A DNA stretch of 64,000 nt from Staphylococcus simulans. Lineage in GTDB: Bacteria; Bacillota; Bacilli; Staphylococcales; Staphylococcaceae. The translations under genes were made by a program, and so were the position numbers. The notes beneath the pieces were generated by a model. The model saw only the letters and a list, made by a program, of their open reading frames with translations. It was not told the origin of the DNA and searched no databases. This document shows, in pieces, positions 18,774-27,680 of the stretch. Location: contig NZ_PPRU01000019.1 of the NCBI RefSeq assembly GCF_002902285.1, forward strand, positions 1 to 64,000. The letters are read 5' to 3'. The stretch's first letter is position 1, and every line of letters starts with the position of its first letter.

Positions 18774-20284
18774 ATGCATTCTTTCAAACATTCTCAGAGC
18801 GAAAAGGGGAATTGCTGAGCACGCTGTTAGAACATATACAAATTTCCTTTATCGCATTGTTAATTGCTTGTTTAATCGGAGTACCGCTTGGTATCTTACT
18901 GACGAAAACAAAACATTTTTCTGAAGCGGTCATCAACGTTGCCGCTGTGATGCAGACGATTCCTTCACTAGCTTTATTAGGACTAATGATTCCATTGTTT
19001 GGTATTGGAACAGTGCCAGCGATTATTGCATTAGTTGTATATGCGTTACTGCCAATTCTACGCAATACATATACTGGTATTAAGGAAGTTGATCCGTCTC
19101 TTGTTGAAGCAGCGAAAGGTATCGGAATGAAACCTGGACGTCGTTTGACGAAAGTTGAGTTGCCGATTGCGATGCCGATTATTATGGCAGGTATTCGTAC
19201 AGCAATGGTGTTAATCATTGGTACTGCAACACTTGCAGCATTAATCGGTGCAGGCGGCCTTGGTGATTTAATCTTATTGGGTATCGACCGTAACAACAGT
19301 TCGTTAATTTTATTAGGTGCGATTCCAGCTGCTATTTTGGCGATTGTCTTTGACTTAGCCTTACGTTTCATGCAGAAACTATCATATAAGAAATTGTTGA
19401 TTACTTTAGGCACTATCGTGTTAGTTGTAGCGCTTGTTATTGTTATCCCAATGTTAGGCGGCAAAGGCGATAAAATCACGATTGCCGGCAAGCTTGGTTC
19501 AGAACCATCAATCATTACGAATATGTATAAGATTTTAATCGAAGAAGAAACAGACAACACAGTGGATGTTAAAGATGGCATGGGTAAAACATCATTCTTA
19601 TTCAATGCTTTAAAATCTGGCGATATTGATGGCTATTTAGAATTTACAGGAACAGTTTTAGGTGAATTAACTAAAGAACCACTGAAATCCAAAGAAGAAG
19701 CTAAAGTGTACGAACAGGCAAAACAAAGTCTAGAGAAAAAAGAAAACATGACGATGTTGAAACCGATGAAATACAACAACACTTACACATTAGCTGTGAA
19801 GCGTGACTTTGCGAAGAAACACGGATTGAAAACAATTGGTGATTTACAAAAAGTTGAAGATGATATCAAACCTGGTTTCACTTTAGAATTTAATGACCGT
19901 CCTGACGGTTATAAAGCCATTTCTAAAGCATATGATTTAAACTTTAATAAAGTTCGTACAATGGAACCGAAATTACGTTATCAAGCTGTTGAAAAAGGTG
20001 ACATCAATTTAATTGATGCTTATTCAACAGATGCAGAGTTGAAACAATACGATATGGTCATTTTAGAAGATGACAAACACGTCTTCCCACCATATCAAGG
20101 TGCACCGATGTTTAAAGAGAAATATCTCAAAGAACATCCTGAAATCATCAAACCGCTCAATAAATTAGCAGGTAAAATCACTGATGAAGAAATGCAAGAA
20201 ATGAACTACAAAGTCACAGTGAAAGATGAAGATCCGTATCATGTGGCAAAAGAGTATTTAGAGAAACACAATTTAGTTAAGTAA
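18770..20284 (+). CDS. fused ABC permease and substrate-binding protein, EgtU/OpuC-like
   Basis: 504-aa fusion. Residues 1 to about 210 are a BPD-type permease with the EAA loop (EAAKGIGMKPGRRLTKVELPIAMP). A further TM helix (about 213-232) leads to an extracytoplasmic OpuAC-type binding domain (about 240-504: KITIAGKLGSEPSIITNMYK ... DAYSTDAELKQYDMVILEDDKHVFPPYQ). This two-gene layout, ATPase plus permease-SBP fusion, is that of the EgtUV ergothioneine importer described in streptococci and relatives, and also of some betaine/choline systems. Substrate is inferred only. It ends in a terminator. A 273-codon antisense frame over its first half is a shadow. Confidence 0.88.
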   Translation: MNAFFQTFSERKGELLSTLLEHIQISFIALLIACLIGVPLGILLTKTKHFSEAVINVAAVMQTIPSLALLGLMIPLFGIGTVPAIIALVVYALLPILRNTYTGIKEVDPSLVEAAKGIGMKPGRRLTKVELPIAMPIIMAGIRTAMVLIIGTATLAALIGAGGLGDLILLGIDRNNSSLILLGAIPAAILAIVFDLALRFMQKLSYKKLLITLGTIVLVVALVIVIPMLGGKGDKITIAGKLGSEPSIITNMYKILIEEETDNTVDVKDGMGKTSFLFNALKSGDIDGYLEFTGTVLGELTKEPLKSKEEAKVYEQAKQSLEKKENMTMLKPMKYNNTYTLAVKRDFAKKHGLKTIGDLQKVEDDIKPGFTLEFNDRPDGYKAISKAYDLNFNKVRTMEPKLRYQAVEKGDINLIDAYSTDAELKQYDMVILEDDKHVFPPYQGAPMFKEKYLKEHPEIIKPLNKLAGKITDEEMQEMNYKVTVKDEDPYHVAKEYLEKHNLVK

Positions 20285-20292
20285 TATGAATA

Positions 20293-20329
20293 AGAAAGTC
20301 TGGGTATTGTAACTCAGGCTTTCTTTTTA
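20293..20329 (+). terminator. terminator of the OpuC/EgtUV-like operon
   Basis: Stem GAAAGTCTG(g)GT/TC(a)GGCTTTC, with mismatches near the loop, then TTTTTA. Confidence 0.8.
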
Positions 20330-20363
20330 GTTTTAACATAATCGAGGTACAATAAATTTGTCG

Positions 20364-20393
20364 TTGCCAAAGGGTTACTTAAAGGTATATAAT
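20364..20393 (+). promoter_or_regulatory. promoter of hisC
   Basis: TTGCCA, 18 nt, TATAAT, about 55 bp before the start codon. Confidence 0.55.
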
Positions 20394-20447
20394 TGTCAGT
20401 AAATTTAAAATTATTAGAAACAACATTTTGAGGAGGCAGATGTATCT

Positions 20448-21512
20448 ATGAAAGAACAAATTAAACAGCTCTCAGCGTATCAACCAGGCTTATCACCAAG
20501 AGCGTTAAAAGAAGAATTCGGTTTAGACATTGAATTACATAAACTAGCATCAAACGAAAACTTATATGGTCCTTCACCTAAAGCGAAAGAAGCGATTAAA
20601 GCGCATGTAGATGAAGTGTTGTATTATCCTGAAACAGGTGCACCGACATTACGCAAGGAAATTGCGGAAGGGTTAGGCATTGATGAAAATCGTATTTTAT
20701 TTGGAGCTGGCTTAGATGAGGTTATCTTAATGATTTCTCGTGCGGTATTAACGCCTGGAGACAAGATTGTGACAAGCCAAGCGACATTTGGTCAGTATTA
20801 TCATAATGCGATTGTAGAAGCGGCAGAGGTCGTACAAGTACCTTTAAAATCTAATGGTCAATTCGATTTAGATGGTATTTTAGAAGCGATTGATGAAGAC
20901 ACTGCATTAGTATGGATTTGTAATCCAAATAACCCGACAGGCACATATGTGACACATGATGATTTAGAAGCGTTCTTAGAAAAAGTGCCAAGTCATATTC
21001 CAGTTTTAGTTGATGAAGCATACTTTGAATTTGTGACTGCGGAAGATTTCCCAGATACATTAAAGTTACAAGAACGTTTCCCAAATGCGTTCTTAATGCG
21101 TACGTTCTCTAAAGCATATGGTCTAGCAGGTCTAAGAGTCGGTTATATCATTGCGACTGAAGAAGCAATTCATAACTATAATATTATTCGTCCACCGTTT
21201 AACGTAGGGCGCTTATCAGAATATGCGGCAGTCGCAGCATATCAAGATCAAGATTACTTAAAAGACATTCAACAAAAAAATGCTGAGGAACGTGCAAAAT
21301 TCTTTGAAATTCCAGAAAGCAAACATTTCTTTGACAGCCAAACGAACTTTGTCTTTGTGAATACGAAACGTCCGCATGACTTATATAAAGCGTTATTAAA
21401 AGTCGGATGTATTACGCGTGAGTTCCCAATTGGTGTACGTATTACCATTGGCTTCCCAGAACAAAATGATAAAATGATCGAAGTGCTTAAAGACTTTGAT
21501 TTTGAAGCATAA
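20448..21512 (+). CDS. hisC: histidinol-phosphate aminotransferase family protein
   Basis: PLP-dependent fold-type I aminotransferase, 354 aa. The Schiff-base lysine is Lys222 in [15 protein letters not shown], with NPNNPTGT and DEAYFEF as further PLP-site motifs. HisC makes histidinol phosphate from imidazole-acetol phosphate and also uses aromatic keto acids. It stands alone, away from any histidine operon, so an aromatic aminotransferase role is a real alternative. GAGGAGG lies 11 nt before the ATG. It has its own promoter and terminator. Confidence 0.88.
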   Translation: MKEQIKQLSAYQPGLSPRALKEEFGLDIELHKLASNENLYGPSPKAKEAIKAHVDEVLYYPETGAPTLRKEIAEGLGIDENRILFGAGLDEVILMISRAVLTPGDKIVTSQATFGQYYHNAIVEAAEVVQVPLKSNGQFDLDGILEAIDEDTALVWICNPNNPTGTYVTHDDLEAFLEKVPSHIPVLVDEAYFEFVTAEDFPDTLKLQERFPNAFLMRTFSKAYGLAGLRVGYIIATEEAIHNYNIIRPPFNVGRLSEYAAVAAYQDQDYLKDIQQKNAEERAKFFEIPESKHFFDSQTNFVFVNTKRPHDLYKALLKVGCITREFPIGVRITIGFPEQNDKMIEVLKDFDFEA

Positions 21513-21518
21513 CCGATA

Positions 21519-21562
21519 ACAAAACAAGTATCAACATAATTTCGTGTTGATACTTGTTTTTA
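21519..21562 (+). terminator. terminator of hisC
   Basis: Long stem AAAACAAGTATCAACA/TGTTGATACTTGTTTT followed by TA. Confidence 0.9.
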
Positions 21563-21653
21563 CTTTACATATTTTCAAATCAGACTTCACAACTCTATAA
21601 AATAAATATGCTATACTCGAAGAGAAGAAAAGGAAAGGAAGTTGCTATCAGTA

Positions 21654-22190
21654 ATGAAGAGAGAATCAATAGCGATTGATATGGATGAAGTTTTAGCAGA
21701 TACAATCAAAGCATTGATTGAAGAAGTGAATAAACGCACAGATTTAGGTATTAAAGAGGCGTTATTAGATGGAAATAAACTACGTCACTTTATGCCTGAA
21801 CATGAAGGGGTACTTGATGAAGTATTAAAACAACCAGGATTCTTTAAGAATTTAGAAGTTATTAAAGATTCACAAGAAGTGGTGAAGAAGTTAGCTGAAC
21901 ACTATGATATTTATATTGCGACAGCCGCAATGGATGTGCCGACTTCATTCCATGAAAAATATGAATGGTTAAGAGTACACTTCCCATTCTTAGATCCGCA
22001 ACAATTTGTCTTCTGCGGTAGAAAGAATATTGTCAAAGCAGATTATTTAATCGATGACAATCCAAGACAACTTGCACGCTTTACAGGGAAACCAGTGATG
22101 TATACAGCACAACATAACATCCACAATAAAGACTTCGATCGTGTCAATAACTGGAAAGAAGTTGAACAATATTTCTTAGGAAATAAATAA
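21654..22190 (+). CDS. 5'(3')-deoxyribonucleotidase family protein
   Basis: HAD-superfamily nucleotidase of the NT5C family, about 178 aa. Motif I is IDMDEVLAD (Asp9, Asp11), a TAAM segment is motif II, and LIDDNPRQL is the distal Asp motif. Members dephosphorylate deoxyribonucleoside monophosphates in the cytoplasm. A TTG at 21642 has a suitably placed AAGGA; the ATG at 21654 matches the family N-terminus ([16 protein letters not shown]) and is used here. Single gene, with a terminator 12 bp after the stop. Confidence 0.85.
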   Translation: MKRESIAIDMDEVLADTIKALIEEVNKRTDLGIKEALLDGNKLRHFMPEHEGVLDEVLKQPGFFKNLEVIKDSQEVVKKLAEHYDIYIATAAMDVPTSFHEKYEWLRVHFPFLDPQQFVFCGRKNIVKADYLIDDNPRQLARFTGKPVMYTAQHNIHNKDFDRVNNWKEVEQYFLGNK

Positions 22191-22200
22191 GGAAATTTTA

Positions 22201-22227
22201 CAGACGGGGTCACCCGTCTTTTTCTTA
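22201..22227 (+). terminator. terminator of the nucleotidase gene
   Basis: Stem AGACGGG/CCCGTCT with loop GTCA, then TTTTCTT. Confidence 0.88.
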
Positions 22228-22259
22228 TTCTACATTTATAGTTGAATTAAGTAATGACA

Positions 22260-22311
22260 TAAAAAAAGAAGCATCAAACCACTATTTTGAATAGCATTTG
22301 ATGCTTCTTTT
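22260..22311 (-). terminator. terminator of the first POT transporter gene
   Basis: On the minus strand, stem GAAGCATCAAA/TTTGATGCTTC followed by TTTTTTTATG. Confidence 0.9.
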
Positions 22312-22316
22312 ATGTG

Positions 22317-23819
22317 TTAACGTATGCCGCGCATACCTTTAATAATCTTTGGTACAAACATAAATGCGATTAAGCCGATAACTACTGCTAGAACTCCTAG
22401 GAATAAGAAGTAGTTTTGATAGCCTAACGGTTCGATTAATTTAACAAGTGTTCCGTTAATGGCTTGTGCAGTAGCGTTTGTTAATAACCATAAGCTCATC
22501 ATTTGAGAGTTGAAAGCTTTTGGTGCTAATTTTACTGCAGCACTGCTGCCTGTTGGTGATAAGCAAAGCTCACCGACTACGCAAATGATGTATGACAGAA
22601 TAACCCAGTTTACGGATACTGTGCTGCCGCCAGAAGTCATCATGACTACCGCTACTAAGATGTATGAAATACCTGCTAACCAAGCACCCCAAATAAATTT
22701 AGTCGCAAGGCTTGGTTGGCGATCTCCCATTTTCTTCCAAACATAAGACAATACTGGCGCAAATAATACAATGAATAATGGGTTGATTGATTGGAAGTAT
22801 GTTTTACCAAAATCAGTTGTCCAACCGAATAAATTCAATTTCATATCTGTGCCTGTAAATGCGTAGATGTTTAAAACGTTAGAACCTTGTTCCTGGATAG
22901 ACCAGAAAATTACCCCAATAATGAATAACGGAATAAATGAAATAACACGTGAGCGTTCATCATCTGTAACCTCTTTACTTCTAATCATAGTTGTAAAGTA
23001 AGAGACTGGTAAGGCAATACCTAAGATTAAGACAGTTGTGCTGACTAAGTTGAATGATAATGTACCAGTTAAACCAGTGATGATTAATACAAGTGCGATG
23101 ACTACGACTACAATACCTGTAATCATTGAATAACGTTTCTTTTCAACTGCGTTCAATGGGTTTGTCGGCGCTGAACCAACGTTACCTAAGTTACGTCTGT
23201 TGAATAAAAGATAAATAACCAATGCGAGTGTCATACCGATTGCTGCGATTAAGAAACCTTGGTGGAACATATGACCTTTAGAGAATTGGTCTAAAATTAA
23301 TGGCGCAGCAAGGGCACCCATGTTTACGGACATGTAGAAAATAACAAACCCTGAATCGATACGTTTATCGTTTTCAGGATACAAGCGACCTACAATATTA
23401 GAGATATTCGGTTTCATAAGTCCTGAACCTACGATGATAAAGAACATTGAAATGAATAGTCCTGTTTGTGCTAACGGCAAGCTTAAGAAAACATGACCGA
23501 TAATAATTAAAATAGCACCATACATTGTCGCTCTGCGTGTACCTGTGATTCTATCTGCGACCCAGCCGCCAAGTACACTGGTCATAAAGATCAGTGACCC
23601 ATATACTGACATGACTGACTGTGCAGTCGTTTTATCCATGCCTAATCCGCCATCTTTAATAGCGAAGAACATGTAAAAGATTAAGAGTGCACGCATTCCG
23701 TAATAGCTGAATCTCTCCCAAAATTCTACGAAGAAGAGGACTCCTAATCCTTTTGGATGTCCAAAGAACCCTTTCTGTGGTATTTCTTGGACATGCTTTT
23801 GATGTAAATTGTTCTGCAA
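22317..23819 (-). CDS. POT family di/tripeptide:proton symporter
   Basis: Proton-coupled oligopeptide transporter of the MFS, DtpT-like, 500 aa with 12-14 TM helices. POT signatures are seen: the ExxERFSYYG motif (FWERFSYYGMRALLIFY) in helix 1, GLMKPNISNIVGRLY in helix 4 and FYMSVNMGALAAP in helix 5. No ATG is available upstream of the conserved N-terminus; a TTG at 23819, 11 nt after AAAGG, is the probable start. It is a close paralogue of the POT gene next to it but separately terminated. Two CodY-like boxes lie upstream. Confidence 0.9.
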   Translation of the reverse strand: MQNNLHQKHVQEIPQKGFFGHPKGLGVLFFVEFWERFSYYGMRALLIFYMFFAIKDGGLGMDKTTAQSVMSVYGSLIFMTSVLGGWVADRITGTRRATMYGAILIIIGHVFLSLPLAQTGLFISMFFIIVGSGLMKPNISNIVGRLYPENDKRIDSGFVIFYMSVNMGALAAPLILDQFSKGHMFHQGFLIAAIGMTLALVIYLLFNRRNLGNVGSAPTNPLNAVEKKRYSMITGIVVVVIALVLIITGLTGTLSFNLVSTTVLILGIALPVSYFTTMIRSKEVTDDERSRVISFIPLFIIGVIFWSIQEQGSNVLNIYAFTGTDMKLNLFGWTTDFGKTYFQSINPLFIVLFAPVLSYVWKKMGDRQPSLATKFIWGAWLAGISYILVAVVMMTSGGSTVSVNWVILSYIICVVGELCLSPTGSSAAVKLAPKAFNSQMMSLWLLTNATAQAINGTLVKLIEPLGYQNYFLFLGVLAVVIGLIAFMFVPKIIKGMRGIR

Positions 23820-23894
23820 ACTAACCCCGACCTTTCTATCCTATAACGGAGTGGATTATATTCGATTCTACTATGTAAAAAAGAGAGTTTCAAT

Positions 23895-23945
23895 AATTTT
23901 CTAAAAATAAAAATATTAACAATTTTCTGAAAAGAATAAGATATA
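23895..23945 (-). promoter_or_regulatory. two CodY-like boxes upstream of the first POT gene
   Basis: AATTTTCTAAAAATA (23895-23909) and AATTTTCTGAAAAGA (23931-23945) each differ by two bases from the CodY consensus AATTTTCWGAAAATT. They lie 75-125 bp before the start codon. The match is seen; CodY repression in rich medium is inferred from the regulon of peptide transport genes. Confidence 0.6.
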
Positions 23946-24059
23946 AAACATGATTAATCAAGCTTAATTAGAAGAAAAGGCGTAATTTGAGAAGATTTTA
24001 ACTAAAGAAGGTATGCAGATTGAAATATGGCAAAAAAGTGAAAGTGAAAAATTGACCAT

Positions 24060-24096
24060 AGAAAAAGCCTGAAACCTCTGAGAGATTTCAGACTAA
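24060..24096 (-). terminator. terminator of the second POT transporter gene
   Basis: On the minus strand, stem GTCTGAAATC/GTTTCAGGC with a CTCAGAG loop region, then TTTTTC. Confidence 0.85.
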
Positions 24097-24113
24097 ATTT
24101 GTTCGATTTTGTA

Positions 24114-25637
24114 TTAGTGAATACCTTTCATTGCACGACGTACAAATGGTGAAATAATCACAAGCAATACCCCGATAGCTAGTGTCAGTAAACCAGAGTA
24201 TAAGAAATATTGACCTGAATCCATTTTAGCGTATACAACAACTAGCTGCGCATTCAGACCTTGGGCAGTCGCATTACTTAACATCCATAAGCTCATCATT
24301 TGTGCTGTAAAGGCATATGGTGCAAGTTTTGTCGTAGTAGCTAGACCGACAGGTGAGATACATAACTCACCGATTGTGATTAATAAGAAGCTTAAGACTA
24401 ACCAGATAGGGTGAATCAGTTCTCCAGGTGCTAATCCACCAGCTAAAGGAACGACCATGATTAAATATGAAACCCCACCGATGATGGCACCTAATGCGAA
24501 TTTAATGACAGTAGGTGGGTTGTGTTTGCCGAGTTTGACCCATAACATCGCAAAGAGTGGTGCTAACGCTACGATAAAGATAGGGTTCAATGATTGGAAC
24601 CAAGCAGCTGGAATATCGAAATGAATCGTGCCGCCTGTTAATTTAGCTAAGCTTAATTCTGTTTTCTTATCTGCAAAGTTTGCCAAGATTGTAGAACCTT
24701 GTTCTTGGATCATCCAGAAAGCTACAGAAGTGATGTATAACGGTACATAACTGCCGACACGAGATTTTTCTTCTGGTGTCACTTTCTTGCTGACAAGCAT
24801 GTAAACTACAATGTAAATTGGTAAAGCAATTCCGATAAATGTAACTAATAAACTGAAGTTTTCAATTGTTAATGCATTGAATGACTTTAAAACGATTAAA
24901 TAAATGGCAAACGCTGCGACGATTGCTAAAGCGATTAAAGAGAATTTCTTAGTATCTTCTTTTGTTAATGGATTATGTACAGATAACCCTGCTAAATTTA
25001 AATACTTTTTACGTTTAGACCAGTATACAACTAAACCGATAAACATCCCGACAGCTGCTGTTGCAAAACCAGCATGGAAACCAACACGTGTTTGTAAGTA
25101 ACCAGTTAAAATAGGTGAAATTAAAGCACCTAAGTTAATTCCCATGTAGAAAATAGTGAAAGCTGCATCAACACGGTTGTCGTTTTTATCGTATAATTCG
25201 CCGACTGTTGTAGAAATGTTTGGTTTTAACAAACCTGTCCCGATAATCAAGAGTAATAAAGCAATCATAACGGCGGTTAGGCTGCCCGGTAAACTTAAAA
25301 TAATATGACCGAACATAATGAGAATACCGCCGAAGAACACAGCGTGTTGTGTTCCTGTGATACGGTCAGCAATCCAGCCCCCGATAACCCCAGACATATA
25401 GATTAACGTTCCGTATAAAGCAACAATCTGCATGGCTACAGACTCATCTAATCCGAATCCGCCTTTAGCCACAGAATAATACAGGTAGTAAACTAAAATA
25501 GCTTTCATACCATAGTAACTGAATCTCTCCCAAAACTCAGTGAAGAATAGTGTGCTTAATCCCTTCGGATGACCAAAGAAACCAGTTCGTGGTGTGCTTT
25601 GAATAACTTCTTCGCGTGTATATTGTTTCTTGTTCAT
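24114..25637 (-). CDS. POT family di/tripeptide:proton symporter, second copy
   Basis: 507-aa DtpT-like peptide transporter, paralogous to the product of 22317-23819. It shares FFGHPKGL, FWERFSYYGM in helix 1, GLLKPNISTTVGELY in helix 4, and FTIFYMGINLGAL in helix 5. GGGGG lies 6-7 nt before the ATG. The two genes are head-to-tail with about 290 bp between them, each with its own terminator and CodY-like site, so they look independently regulated rather than an operon. The sequences have diverged widely outside the motifs, so this is an old duplication. Confidence 0.9.
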   Translation of the reverse strand: MNKKQYTREEVIQSTPRTGFFGHPKGLSTLFFTEFWERFSYYGMKAILVYYLYYSVAKGGFGLDESVAMQIVALYGTLIYMSGVIGGWIADRITGTQHAVFFGGILIMFGHIILSLPGSLTAVMIALLLLIIGTGLLKPNISTTVGELYDKNDNRVDAAFTIFYMGINLGALISPILTGYLQTRVGFHAGFATAAVGMFIGLVVYWSKRKKYLNLAGLSVHNPLTKEDTKKFSLIALAIVAAFAIYLIVLKSFNALTIENFSLLVTFIGIALPIYIVVYMLVSKKVTPEEKSRVGSYVPLYITSVAFWMIQEQGSTILANFADKKTELSLAKLTGGTIHFDIPAAWFQSLNPIFIVALAPLFAMLWVKLGKHNPPTVIKFALGAIIGGVSYLIMVVPLAGGLAPGELIHPIWLVLSFLLITIGELCISPVGLATTTKLAPYAFTAQMMSLWMLSNATAQGLNAQLVVVYAKMDSGQYFLYSGLLTLAIGVLLVIISPFVRRAMKGIH

Positions 25638-25696
25638 AAATTTCCCCCTAAGAATGACTTAAAATAATTTTAAGCTATTAAAAGTGTATATACAAG

Positions 25697-25711
25697 AAAA
25701 TTCTGAAAATT
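25697..25711 (-). promoter_or_regulatory. CodY-like box upstream of the second POT gene
   Basis: AAAATTCTGAAAATT differs from the CodY consensus AATTTTCWGAAAATT at two positions. It is 60 bp before the ATG. Confidence 0.6.
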
Positions 25712-25769
25712 AATGAAGCTACCTTTTACATTTTTTGTAATAAAAAGTTATGTATCCGCTTCCCACAAA

Positions 25770-25805
25770 ATAAAAAACAACCCGAATTTAATCAGGTTGT
25801 TCTTC
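25770..25805 (-). terminator. terminator of queF
   Basis: On the minus strand, stem AACAACC/GGTTGTT with an AT-rich loop, then TTTTTTA. Confidence 0.88.
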
Positions 25806-25819
25806 AAATAAATCTGCAA

Positions 25820-26323
25820 TTATCTATTATCTATCGTTTCTGGATATAAATCGTGATTCATCATGCGATATTCAGCCATTTTTTCATACTTAGAATCAGG
25901 ACGGCCATAGTTTGTATAAGGGTCGATAGAAATACCGCCGCGTGGCGTGAATTTACCCCAAACTTCAATATAATGCGGATCCATTAATTCAATTAAGTCA
26001 TTCATAATAATATTCATACAATCTTCGTGGAAATCACCATGATTTCTAAAACTGAATAAATAAAGTTTCAATGATTTAGATTCTACCATTTTGATATTCG
26101 GAATATATGAAATGTAGATAGTAGCGAAATCTGGTTGGCCTGTAATCGGACATAATGATGTAAATTCAGGACAATTGAATTTTACAAAGTAGTCGCGTCC
26201 TTGATGTTTATTATCGAAAGACTCTAACACATCTGGACGATAATTAAAGTCATATTGGTTATTTTGATTACCAAGCAATGTAAGATCTTCTAAATCTTCT
26301 TTGCTTCTGCCTTGTTGTGACAT
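25820..26323 (-). CDS. queF: NADPH-dependent 7-cyano-7-deazaguanine reductase
   Basis: Reduces preQ0 to preQ1 with NADPH, the last step before tRNA insertion. It is 167 aa, the short single-domain QueF (YkvM) type. Catalytic Cys58 lies in [16 protein letters not shown], and the QueF signature is [13 protein letters not shown], followed by HEDC. AGGAGG lies 9 nt before the ATG. It is only 2 bp after the DMT transporter gene and so is translationally linked to it, not to queCDE. No riboswitch is visible in front of this operon. Confidence 0.95.
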   Translation of the reverse strand: MSQQGRSKEDLEDLTLLGNQNNQYDFNYRPDVLESFDNKHQGRDYFVKFNCPEFTSLCPITGQPDFATIYISYIPNIKMVESKSLKLYLFSFRNHGDFHEDCMNIIMNDLIELMDPHYIEVWGKFTPRGGISIDPYTNYGRPDSKYEKMAEYRMMNHDLYPETIDNR

Positions 26324-26325
26324 AT

Positions 26326-27213
26326 TTATTTTCCTCCTCTATGAGACGATTGTACTGGTTTTCTGCTTTGTCTGCGTGCTTTTTCGAACATATAGTAGCT
26401 GGCACTGATAATAATGACATAACCTAGTGTAGCATATAAATCCGGTGATTCTCCGAAAATAATGATACCCATTAACGCTGTAAAGATAATGGAAGCATAC
26501 GTAAAGATTGAAATATCTTTTGCAGGTGCAAAACTATATGCGAGTGTAATTCCGATTTGACCGACAGCAGCTGATAAGCCGGCACCTACTAAATAAATCA
26601 TTTGCAGGCCTGACATCGGTACATACGTAAAGATAACGAATGGAATTAAAGCAATAATTGAGAAGAAAGAGAAATAAAAGACAATCGTATAAGGTGCTTC
26701 TCTTGTACTTAATGCACGTACACAAGTATAAGCTGATGCGGCGAAAATACCTGAGAATAATCCGACGATAGCTGGAATCATTTCTGAAGAGAATTGCGGT
26801 TGTACAACAAATAACATACCGACAATTGCGACTAACATCGCTGTAATTTGATATTTACGGATTTTCTCATGCAAGAAAATCATACTGAGTAAAATCGTCC
26901 AGAAAGGATTAAGCTTCATCAATGTATCTGCGTCACTTAACAGCATATGGTCTATAGCGTAAATGTTGAATAAGACACCGATTAAACCAAGGGTTGAACG
27001 TGCAATTAATAAGGGCTGACTGCTTAATTTACCAAACATGGGTTGTTTGTATTTATATAAGAAATACAGTGGAATGAGCATTGCGACTAAGTTTCTAGCG
27101 AGTGACTTCTGGAAGACGGGTAAATCACCAGCAAGTCTGAAAAATAGGGACATAAAGCTGAATCCTATAGCTGAAACAAGTATCGCAATGATTCCTTTTA
27201 TTTTTGGATCCAT
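26326..27213 (-). CDS. DMT superfamily transporter (two EamA domains)
   Basis: 295-aa integral membrane protein with ten TM helices in two EamA repeats (about 5-135 and 150-280) and the usual motif pattern, for example [24 protein letters not shown] near the end (read in two parts). It ends in a short basic tail. The gene precedes queF with a 2-bp gap. Substrates of EamA proteins are diverse (amino acids, nucleobases, drugs), so the link to queF is the only hint. A direct repeat, TTGAGGAAAG twice, carries the ribosome binding site before the ATG. Confidence 0.85.
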   Translation of the reverse strand: MDPKIKGIIAILVSAIGFSFMSLFFRLAGDLPVFQKSLARNLVAMLIPLYFLYKYKQPMFGKLSSQPLLIARSTLGLIGVLFNIYAIDHMLLSDADTLMKLNPFWTILLSMIFLHEKIRKYQITAMLVAIVGMLFVVQPQFSSEMIPAIVGLFSGIFAASAYTCVRALSTREAPYTIVFYFSFFSIIALIPFVIFTYVPMSGLQMIYLVGAGLSAAVGQIGITLAYSFAPAKDISIFTYASIIFTALMGIIIFGESPDLYATLGYVIIISASYYMFEKARRQSRKPVQSSHRGGK

Positions 27214-27287
27214 ATACTTTCCTCAACTTTCCTCAAAACTTAACGTATATCATCTTAGCATATATAGAAATAAGTGCCTATATAGAC

Positions 27288-27335
27288 TTGCTAAAGAAAA
27301 TGAACATGGTATACTATAAACCGAACGTACGTTCT
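27288..27335 (+). promoter_or_regulatory. promoter with LexA (SOS) operator
   Basis: TTGCTA (27288-27293), 16 nt, TATACT (27310-27315), followed by CGAACGTACGTTCT at 27322-27335. The last matches the Gram-positive SOS box CGAAC-N4-GTTCG with one mismatch and contains a perfect 12-bp palindrome. It sits at the expected transcription start. The nearest real gene downstream on this strand is nrdI. Confidence 0.65.
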
Positions 27336-27600
27336 ATCCATTAGATTAAATGACACGTCACTAACTGAAAGGAATGATTATTTTGTGTTGATGAATAAAT
27401 TGTGTTAAGCCTTTCATGACGCAAATCAGCGGAATCTTGTGATGACAAGCGGTACACAAATTCTCAAAAAATCAAGAGCAAAATTACAATTATTTATTTT
27501 AAAATGATTTTTGGGAAAATTTAAGAACGCCAAGCATAGAGATGACGCTACTTTCATCAATTTTGACAAATTTAAAGAAAATTTTAGCGGGTGAATCTCT

Positions 27601-27629
27601 TTGAAATTATAATAGGTGTTCGGTATAAT
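27601..27629 (+). promoter_or_regulatory. main promoter of nrdIEF
   Basis: TTGAAA, 17 nt, TATAAT, a near-consensus vegetative promoter. It implies a leader of about 460 nt before nrdI. Confidence 0.75.
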
Positions 27630-27633
27630 GAAT

Positions 27634-27680
27634 CACATAATATAGTATTGAAGAACGGAACCTAACACTATATATTGTGG
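27634..27680 (+). promoter_or_regulatory. tandem NrdR boxes
   Basis: CACATAATATAGTATT (27634-27649) and ACACTATATATTGTGG (27665-27680) fit the NrdR box consensus (ACACWATATATWGTGT-like). They start exactly 31 bp apart, three helical turns, which is the usual NrdR spacing, and lie just downstream of the -10 element. NrdR would repress nrdIEF when dATP is high. Confidence 0.88.

Noticed and set aside
18784-19605. 273-codon minus-strand frame opposite the permease
   Set aside because: It mirrors the codon pattern of a well-defined transporter gene, and has low-complexity Ile/Pro/Ala content and no family resemblance.
27385-27408. Seven-codon frame after AAAGGA in the SOS region
   Set aside because: Too short to support as a gene.
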